A DNA stretch of 64,000 bases from Calliopum simillimum (taxonomy: Eukaryota > Arthropoda > Insecta > Diptera > Lauxaniidae). A program made the position numbers and the translations under genes. The stretch is taken from contig OX638369.1 of NCBI GenBank assembly GCA_951812925.1, positions 63,440,228-63,504,227 of the forward strand, given 5' to 3'. Of the stretch, positions 56,590 through 64,000 are shown piece after piece. Numbering within the stretch: the stretch's first letter is position 1; every line of letters starts with the position of its first letter. The notes under the pieces are model-generated. The model saw only the letters and a list, made by a program, of their open reading frames with translations. It made no database searches and was not told the DNA's origin.

Positions 56590-56895
56590 CTTAAGCTGTA
56601 TTTTAATAGGATCTTTTTCACACTAAAATGGCCGCCAAAGTCAAAAAATGGGAAAAAAAAATTCAAATATCAACTTTAAAGGGGCGAAATCCTTTTAAAC
56701 CCTATAAACCATATACACTATCTAAAAGCTCTTACAATTAGCTAAAACTTCGCGATAGAAATGTTTTCTCTCAAACGTTAGGGTGATCCAAGAAAATCTT
56801 TTCTCTGAAACAAGTCAGAAAATCAGTTTTAACCCTATAACTCCTTAAGGGTACATTTTAGACCCCCTCCAGGTGCAAATTTTCGTTAGTCTAGG
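56590..56895 (-). repeat. Dispersed repeat, inverted copy of 29119-29420
   Basis: On the minus strand it follows the order seen at 29119: GACTAACGAAAATTTGCACC, then GTCTAAAATGTACCCTTA and AGAGAAAACATTTCTATC. Non-coding. Confidence 0.6.
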
Positions 56896-57327
56896 CCACC
56901 TCTGTCACCACCCAGAAGCTTCGTAACCTTATGCAATGTATATATTTTTTGAACTTTTGAATTCGAAGTGCTATAACTTTGTCAATATTTCACATAATTG
57001 CGTGATTTTTGTCTCAATCCCTTTGTCCTAGATAAAAAACTCAATTTTGACATCTGGCACATATAACATTACTTTCGAAAATATTACGGCTGCTGACGAT
57101 ATGCAAAATAGAAGTCGTCTATAGCTGCAACGACCTTAAGTGGTTGCATGAGTGAAATACCCTGGTGTTTGGAATGTGGAACGAATCTGCCGAAATCCTT
57201 TTTTCTTTTTAATGCATTCTCTTGAAAATGCTTATTCAACTATGTTCAATCCATACGAATGCGGATTTTGTTTTTCTGATTATCACTAACCGCCACCTCT
57301 AAAATCAATAGTACAATCGATGTAAAC

Positions 57328-58670
57328 CAGTTGTTCTCAACTGGTGCGGCGGGCTCCCCTAGGGGGGCGTGAAGACAATTTAGGGGGGGCCGCACATTAC
57401 AGAAAGCCTTTGAAAATAAAGAAACTATACAAGGAGAAATTTTTGTATATATAATTTTATCCCAATCTTCTTATTTTGATGATTTTGAAGTTTAGAATTG
57501 TTCTTAAAACGTTAATTACTGCCACGTTCTGGAATCCAATTTTTTTGTCGGAATCGAGATTAAATCAAACTTTGATAAGTAAGATGGAATTGGATTTGTA
57601 TTTTAACAAATAAAATTGGATATCGGTTCCAATCTGATAATAAATAGATAATAGATTTTCAATTAAACTATTGAAGTGTATATATTATGGAATTTTTCAT
57701 TCAAAAATTGAATATGGGCTAGCCTGTTGGGGTGGAACCCATCAAAATAAAATCACCCCACTACTCACTTCACAAAAGCACATTATTCGAATTATGACCG
57801 GAAAAGGTAGATATGAACATAGTTGGTCTTTTTAAAAGCCTTAGAATTCTTCCAGTTAAACATTTATTTTTTTATAAAACCTTAAAATTGTTTTTTCGTA
57901 ATAATGGCCATATTGTGAGCAAAAATAATCAAACCTATAATCTGAGAGGTAATAATCAGAATATAATCATAATTCCGGCACATAAAACACAACACTTCCT
58001 ACAGTCACATTCTACAATTGCCCCAAGGCTATACAATAGTTTGCCAGACAATATTCGCTCCTTAAAATCTTGGCTATTTAGTTTTAATATAAATGAACTT
58101 AAATCACTTCTTCACATCCAAACGTAGAATCATAAGCAAAATTTTGGTACGCTTCTTATGTCCGGATTTCTTTTAAATGTCCTTGCAATATAAAAAAAAA
58201 AAATTTTTCCTTATATCATTTTTACATTTAAATTTTATTTTTTATGTATTCGTTATGCAAAACCATGTCACTTTAATGTCAAATGTGTATAATAAGAAAA
58301 ATCAATGTAAATTTCTGCATATGTTATGTTTCATAATAAAACTACAAACTACAAAGATAATAATGATAGAGAATAATAGTTGCTAGATTTGGATTTAGCT
58401 ATCGCAAATCAACAAAAAAAAGTTATTTAGAACGCATTCAAAATAAGGTATTGGATTCTGAAACACCTAAAATTTCAGAACATGGCTGACAAACTGGATT
58501 TTAAAACAACCCAAAGACCTATTTTTTGTAATATTAATTTGTAATCATTTTTGACTAAGAAGTACATTTTTATGTGAAAAATGGTATAACCTTTCGTTTT
58601 TTGAAGGGGGGCGCGAGCTTGTGAAGAACTTATAAAGGAGGGCGTGACCAAAAACGGTTGAGAACCACTG
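57328..58670. mobile_element. hAT element (CAGTGGTTCTCAAC ends) carrying a retrotransposon piece
   Basis: Flanking octamers ATGTAAAC (57320-57327) and ATGTAAGC (58671-58678) differ at one base. Ends read CAGTTGTTCTCAACTGG and, inverted, CAGTGGTTCTCAACCG. Both ends have a GGGGGGCG(T/C)GA block just inside. This is the classic end of the CAGTGGTTCTCAA hAT group. A possible coding trace, LDLDLAIANQQKK, lies at 58380-58420. Most of the interior is a non-LTR retrotransposon fragment. Confidence 0.8.
57655..58127 (+). pseudogene. Non-LTR retrotransposon reverse-transcriptase C-terminus
   Basis: The first frame reads IYYGIFHSKIEYGLACWGG and continues TPLLTSQKHIIRIMTGK. After a frameshift near 57813 it reads GLFKSLRILPVKHLFFYKTL and ends with IAPRLYNSLPDNIRSLKSW. 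This order (IEYG-WG, QK-IIR-I, L-ILPV--L--YK, AP-LYN-LP-NIR) is characteristic of the segment after the RT catalytic core in jockey/CR1-like non-LTR elements. The catalytic core is absent, consistent with 5' truncation. It lies inside the hAT element. Confidence 0.8.
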
Positions 58671-58831
58671 ATGTAAGCAATAATTGTTATGTGAGGACCG
58701 GCTTAATGAATAATTTTCACATTTTTTTGGAACATATATGAATTACATTATTTTGCTACTATGCATTTTTCAAATGACAAAAGATCAGTCACTTGCTTGT
58801 TTCGAGACACAAAAACAAAATGTTTTCTTAA

Positions 58832-59163
58832 CCCTTTCGACCCGGAAAGAAACTGTGAAGTACACAATATTTGTGATAGGTTAAGCTTAGAAACTAAATT
58901 TAAGTAAAATGTTTGACCGTCTCCAAATTCAAAATTTCACCGCCAGAGGCGCTTCCGGTCTATATTCCCAACAGATGTTTTTGATTTGAATTTTTGGGAT
59001 ACAATGTCCTCGGAGTGGTCATAAGAAAAAACAGTGGTTACTAAAAATTGCATTAATTTTTTTAAATTATTCAATTTAAGTGACGTTAATAACCGAGTTA
59101 TATTATTCAAAAGTATTTATTCAAAAATTTTTGGGATATATTGTCCCAGCCGGTTCGAAAGGG
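58832..59163. mobile_element. piggyBac-like MITE (332 bp, TTAA TSD), second copy
   Basis: Flanked by TTAA (58828-58831; 59164-59167). Ends read CCCTTTCGACCCGG and, inverted, CCCTTTCGAACCGG. Nearly identical to 27995-28325. Their high similarity over about 330 bp implies recent or ongoing mobilisation relative to other elements here. Confidence 0.8.
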
Positions 59164-60005
59164 TTAAAACACATGTAATTATATAAATTAATGGCTAAGT
59201 GTATAAACTAACCAGCAGATAACTCTATTGTAAACGTTAACATTCGCTCGGCCGATTTCAATAAGTAAATCTAAATGACTTCCGCTGCGAACCTCTACTT
59301 CCATTTTATTCTTTTTGTCCATGAATCAAGAAGTTTTGGCAATTTGATTCGTTTGAAAGGAGCTTTTAACACAAATGAAAAATAATCAAATTTTTAGTGT
59401 TTGTCCTTAAATGATCATCATTATAATATATAATATAATAAAAAATAAATAAAAGGTAGGGGAATGTCGTATAGGTTGGGACGCCGAATAAGTTGGAGAC
59501 AGCCGTTTTTTTTTTTTTTTTTTGAATTTTCGATACTGGTGACACCCATGTAATGACTGTCGAAGTAAAGTCTGTTTACAACCTAACGTTTCATGTGCTT
59601 TACATCGAACAACTCGTGTTATTTATGTCCATACCAAACAAAGAGTAAATTGTCATATCAAACAGATCTTTTCGATAGTTTCTGCGTGTTCGTAACTTGC
59701 CGAATTTAAACCAATTATTTCATGTAAGTGTGTTCAATGTGTCCTGTATTCAGTGTATTTTCATTGCGTGAAAGAGTAATTGAAACATATTGTTGTGGCA
59801 AATATTATTTTTGGGCTTTCACGAAATGGCAACTTTGTAAAGGTTGGGACACTCATGTCGTATAAGTTGGGACAGCACTTTTTTTTATTCCAAGGCATTG
59901 CGATACCATTTAAATTATATTTTTACAATATTTGATGAATGCAATTGTATTTATAATAATTAAAAAGCATTTATTAAAGCAATTTTTAAAGATTGTGATA
60001 GTCTA

Positions 60006-60553
60006 AGATCTGACAGTAAAAAAATGTAAATCGAGTTTTTAGTTAAAATCTAGTTTTTACATATATTTAGGAATAGGGGAATATATTTTTGCTGGGTTGC
60101 CTCTCGAGTATTATTAAATTGCAATAACTTATGAACCGTGAGCCTCACGGGGAAAAGTGTCAAAATCTTTTTTATGAAGTCATATGCTCTACATGTAATT
60201 TTCATTATATATTAAAAAAAAATTACCGTTTAAGAATTATTTATTAAAAACTGATTTTTTTACGCAATAAACAATAAACGTAAAAAAAATCGGTTTTTAA
60301 TAAATAACTCCTAAACGGTAAATTTTTTTTACATATAATAAAAATTACTTGTAGAGCATATGACTCTCCATAAAAAAGATCTGGGCACTTTTTCTCGTGC
60401 GACTCACGGTTCATAACTTATCACAATTTGATAATAGTTGCGGCCACATTTTGATAGGCAACCAACCAAAAATATGTTCCCCCATTCATTAATATATATA
60501 AAAACTAGATTTTAACTAAAAACTCGATCGATACGTTTTTTCACTGCCGGATC
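60006..60553. mobile_element. Nested inverted-repeat element
   Basis: AATCGAGTTTTTAGTTAAAA then TCTAGTTTTTACATATAT at about 60029-60067 is mirrored at about 60490-60530. Inner arms TTATGAACCGTGAG and AAAATTACCGTTTA mirror as well. Probable termini are CAGTAAAAAAATG and CGTTTTTTCACTG. Non-coding. Confidence 0.6.
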
Positions 60554-60745
60554 TCATACTATGACGCATTTATGTGCCATGAGCTTGGCAAGTTCACTAA
60601 CGCACGAAAAACCGATCGTGGAATCATTGATTTCAATGCATTGGACGCAGAAATAAAGGAAATAAAATTGGCTAAGGCATTCGATCCACCAGAAAAGCTC
60701 ATAAAATCCCAAAATGCAGTTTGGCGAGGTATACCCAAAAAGTGA
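60548..60745 (+). pseudogene. Decayed coding segment of unknown identity
   Basis: One frame runs from about 60548 to a TGA at 60743. It contains AFMCHELGKFTNARKTDRGI and IKLAKAFDPPEKLIKSQNAV with composition unlike the surrounding AT noise. After this stop the same frame continues MIKFKTFQPLIDDALLKELL, then hits two stops at about 60820. Preservation of one frame across single stops suggests an eroded gene, either the element's own protein or captured host sequence. I do not recognise it. Confidence 0.4.
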
Positions 60746-61216
60746 ATGATAAAATTTAAGACATTTCAACCATTGATTGATGATGCATTGCTAAAAGAGT
60801 TGCTTTGCACGCCAATCCGTTGATAGTATCTTGTGTCTCGCACAAGAAGTACCTTAAAAATAAAATATGCGGAACAGTTTCTTCACCTGTACAAACTGCG
60901 AATCATATTAGGCGGAATATTATATATTTTTACCCAAATTGTTTCTTTGAAATATGACGTTTGAATAAATGCTCACTTTGTGATTTTTGAAAGTGTCCCA
61001 ACTTATACGTCAAATTTTTTTTCGGCAAAAAAAGTTGTCTTCATTAAAATGGCTTTAACTTTTGACTTGATCACGATGTCAAATAACTTTCTATGAAAAA
61101 GTTGTAGCCGATGAATATACCTTTTTATTGGTTTATTTAAATTAACAATTTTTCGATCCGTTTCAAAACCACTGACCAAAAACAAAACCCGTCCCAACCT
61201 TGACGACATTCCCTTA

Positions 61217-62475
61217 CATATTTGAATCGAAGATTGTTCAAAAGCGGTGATTGCACTGATATTTATGAACCATTTTCTTTTTATCAAATGCTGGTCATGA
61301 ATTCGTTGGTAGTTTTACCTGGAGTTTTCCAGGATTTTTGAATACGAGTTATTTTACAAATTTTTATGTGCTCTTTCCGAATTTCGACTTTGCCACCTAA
61401 GTATATTGCCCGCTCGCGTCGCCATTTTTTATCATTAAACAGCTGTAGGGGTTCGGTCAACAGACCTAAGAAAGCATTTTAAAGCAAATTTTATATTAAT
61501 TTTTCCTTCTTTTTTTTTCTGAATGATCATCTTAAAAAGTAGCACACAGAACACTTAAGTAATTGCAAAATAAACAAGCATCAACAAAAGATTAAGACAA
61601 CTCGAAAAGAAGCTGCATTCGAAGAAGGCAAATATTTTATTTGTACATCCAACATTTGGCAAAAACAATTAAAAGACTCATAAGAAAAGCAAAACACCAA
61701 AAAAACAAAAAAAGCAAAACTAAGCAGAAAAGTTGAAGAAAATTTTGGGTTGGGATAAAGGTGGACCAAAACACGCCAATTCACGCGGTTGAAAAGAAGA
61801 AATTAAAACGACTTCCACGCAACATCAGCGGTCAAAGAGAGGAGAAGAAGAACCAAAACCAACAGCGACAAAGAACAATAAAAGTTGCTGACTCCAGCGT
61901 TGCAACTTTTGGGCGGCAGTAGGGTTACCAACAAGGTGTTTGGATTTTATTATTTTTTCGTATTGCGCTTACCTACACGAAAATATGACAAATCGCATGC
62001 ACAGCAATGAGAAGTTAAAATGAATTTCTTTCAATCACTTAATCTTTTGGGATAACGAGAATTATGATTATTATTTCATTTCTAATTGACTAAAACGGTG
62101 GAGTATTCGTGTATCAGCCACTGTAATTAGCCACCAGGCATGATCAGTTGGGTATTATCCATTGGATTCCTAAGGAATTAATTTTGTAGTACTCGCATAG
62201 CAATTTTAATGTTGTCCTTTAGTTTGAATTGTAACTCACCGCTTTTCACTATTATCTCCCGATAAATGCTGATACTGTTTTGGATTTTTACAGTTTACAG
62301 CTTACGAATGAATTCATTTTATCCTTTACTTAACTCTTGGATACGTACTCGTATTGCACAAGAGAGGAATGATTGCGGAAGTCTGGATTGCAGTACCTCC
62401 ACCATTTTCATTTGCTATTCTTATACATTGGCTCACAGCTTATTCCAACCAGAAACTTTATAAAATTTGAAATGA
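61217..62475. other. No recognised gene
   Basis: 61.55-61.92 kb is an A/G-rich stretch resembling an untranslated leader. No supportable exon. The frames at 61581-61784 and 62266-62600 lack domains. Confidence 0.35.
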
Positions 62476-64000
62476 GTATAACTTTTAAACAAATTGAAAT
62501 ATCAAAAAAATTCAAATGTAGATTTGTAAACAAGGAAGCCTTCATAAAACGTGCAAAAGAAAAACGACAAAAATACTCCTCCCCGCCCCACAGCACTTAA
62601 AAAAGAACTGATCTACAAAAATTTATCTCAAACCTTATTCCAACCAAAAAGTTCTTAGCATATTGAAGACCGTCCATGGTACCGAATGATGGTATTTGCA
62701 GTTTCTATGCTTGCCTCCCTATTCTTGCAATATGTTTAAGCCATTTTTTGTTCGAGATCATCAATGGACTTGAGCACGTGAGTATTTTTTGACAATGATC
62801 TGATGCACAACGATTAAGCAGCGGGTGTTAGTCTTCCAGCAATTCTAAAATGATTTTTCGCGTTGGAAAATAGTATAAATTGTTTGTTTCAGCGACTTAA
62901 TAATGCGCGGTATAAAAATTTGCATTCTACATGAGAACAGAGTGCTTAATAAAGGAAAAACTACATTAAAAAAAATTTTTAACGCAACTAATTGCGCGGT
63001 AAATCAAGGAAAACCCAAAACTATATGCTTCAAAATAGACTAATTAGGTTTACCATAAGTAAGGCAAGCCTTGAGAGACTGAATTATCCATTTAGTTCTT
63101 TGACTTGCAGGCCTAAACAAGTCACAAGAACCTCTTTCTAAGTAAAAAAAAGTCACCAAAGCCGCTTCATTGCCGCTAAAGAGCATGTTGAAAAGGTCTT
63201 TAGAATCGAAAATGCTTCATTTAAACTCGCCCGCAAATATAACGTTCTCTTAAGAGCTAAAAACCTTCTGAAGTTTTTTTAAACATGCTCTTTAGCGGCA
63301 GCGAAACGGTTTGGTTGATTTTTTTTACTAAAAAAGAGGTTCTTGTGACTTGTTTTGGCCTGTAAGTCACAAGCCCGAAGAACTTAATGGATAATTCGGT
63401 ACTTCAAGTCTTGCCTAACTTATGGTTAACTTAATTAGCTTATTTTGAAGCCGATAGTTTTGAGTTTTACTTGATTTACCACGTAATTAGTTGCGTTGAA
63501 AATTTTTTTCATGTAGTTTTTCCTTCATTAAGCACTCTTTTCTCATGTAGAATGCAATTTTTTATACCGCGCATTGTTGAGTCACTGAAACAAACAGTTT
63601 ATACTATTTTCCAACGCGAAAAGCCATTTTAGAATTGCTGGAAGACTAACACCAGCTACTTAATCGTTGTGCATCAGATCATTGTCACAAAATACTCACG
63701 TGCTCAAGTCCATTGATGATTTCGAACAAAAAATGGCTTAAACATATTGCAAGAATAGGAAGGAAAGCATAGAAACGGAGAATACCATCATTCGGTATCA
63801 TAGACGATCTTCAATATACTAAAAACTTTTTGGTTGGAATAAGGTGTGAGATAAATTTTTGTAGATCAGTTCTTTTTTTAGTGCTGTGGGACGGGGAGAA
63901 GTATTTTCGTTGTTTTTCTTTTGCACGTTTTATGAAGGCTTCCTTGTGTACAAATCTACATTTGAATTTTTTTGATATTTCAATTTATTTAAAAGGTATA
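62476..64000. repeat. Large palindrome truncated by the window end
   Basis: The left arm from TATAACTTTTAAACAAATTG (62476) is mirrored base for base, with modest divergence, by the right arm ending at 64000 (CAATTTATTTAAAAGGTATA). The centre is about 63238 with a loop of roughly 80-100 bp. Mirrored blocks include GAAGACCGTCCATGGTACCG, GTGTTAGTCTTCCAGCAATT and CTCTTTAGCGGCA. The left boundary may lie further out. No coding content recognised. Confidence 0.85.

Larger units (their letters stand above)
59459..61213. mobile_element. TIR element with iterated GTTGGGAC motifs
   Basis: The left end GGGGAATGTCGTATAGGTTG then GGACG is mirrored by CGTCCCAACC then TTGACGACATTCCC, with TA beside each end. 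TAAGTTGGGACA motifs recur internally near 59866 and, inverted, near 60995. A nested inverted repeat lies at 60006-60553 and a decayed reading frame at 60548-60960. The ends and iterated motif recall the element at 3236-4130. The superfamily is probably Tc1/mariner/pogo by its TA flanks. Confidence 0.65.

Noticed and set aside
1..64000. CRISPR arrays, bacterial operons, rRNA genes or an intact protein-coding gene
   Set aside because: The direct repeats found are transposon modules, there is no operon-like packing, and no rRNA-like sequence was recognised; the window looks like eukaryotic non-coding DNA.

Overview
The window looks like transposon-dense, AT-rich intergenic or intronic DNA of a higher dipteran. 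A tephritid fruit fly is my best guess. The basis is the AT-rich unique sequence with many ATGTATGTA/ACATACAT runs, the mixture of hAT, Tc1/mariner, Helitron, piggyBac-type and foldback elements, and the absence of bacterial-style gene packing. I found no convincing intact protein-coding gene. Most long reading frames run through repeats and match nothing I recognise. The recognisable protein remnants are all transposase or retrotransposon pieces. A few possible single exons are listed with low confidence.

Layout. 1-9.4 kb: a foldback fragment, a tRNA-like-bearing TIR element, a Helitron end, a 3.8-kb hAT element (8-bp duplication GTATGTAC) carrying nested insertions, a MITE and foldback repeats. 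9.4-12.9 kb: quiet. 12.9-15.7 kb: tandem Helitron pieces interrupted by a tRNA-like-bearing insertion, then a 426-bp hAT MITE (GTGCTTAC). 17.2-23 kb: another tRNA-like-bearing element, a 1.4-kb foldback with a 9-bp duplication and tandemly built arms, a diverged tandem array, and two decayed mariner-type transposases. 24-29.6 kb: a 1.76-kb hAT inverted-repeat element (ATGTATAT), a tRNA-like module, and a TTAA-flanked MITE. 31-35.9 kb: a mariner transposase relic, a 40-bp perfect palindrome, and a TIR element holding a Transib-like foldback (CGCCG duplication). 38-45 kb: several MITEs, twin palindromes, and a 1.7-kb inverted repeat with four TTAA-flanked 63-bp units at 125-bp spacing. 47.2-50.8 kb: two inverted 1.1-kb copies of a foldback family, one interrupted by a 1,276-bp palindrome with a TATA duplication. 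52-61 kb: a non-LTR 5' fragment, two more hAT elements (GATTGCAC; ATGTAAAC/ATGTAAGC), a Tc1 relic, a second TTAA MITE and a 1.75-kb TIR element with a decayed reading frame. 62.5-64 kb: a large palindrome cut off by the window end.

The parts do not form a pathway. The window is best read as a layered record of transposition: nested insertions, empty-site comparisons and target-site duplications can be read directly. The least explained theme is that several unrelated TIR elements each carry a tRNA-like segment with A-box and B-box motifs. All family assignments are from pattern recognition and were not checked against any database.
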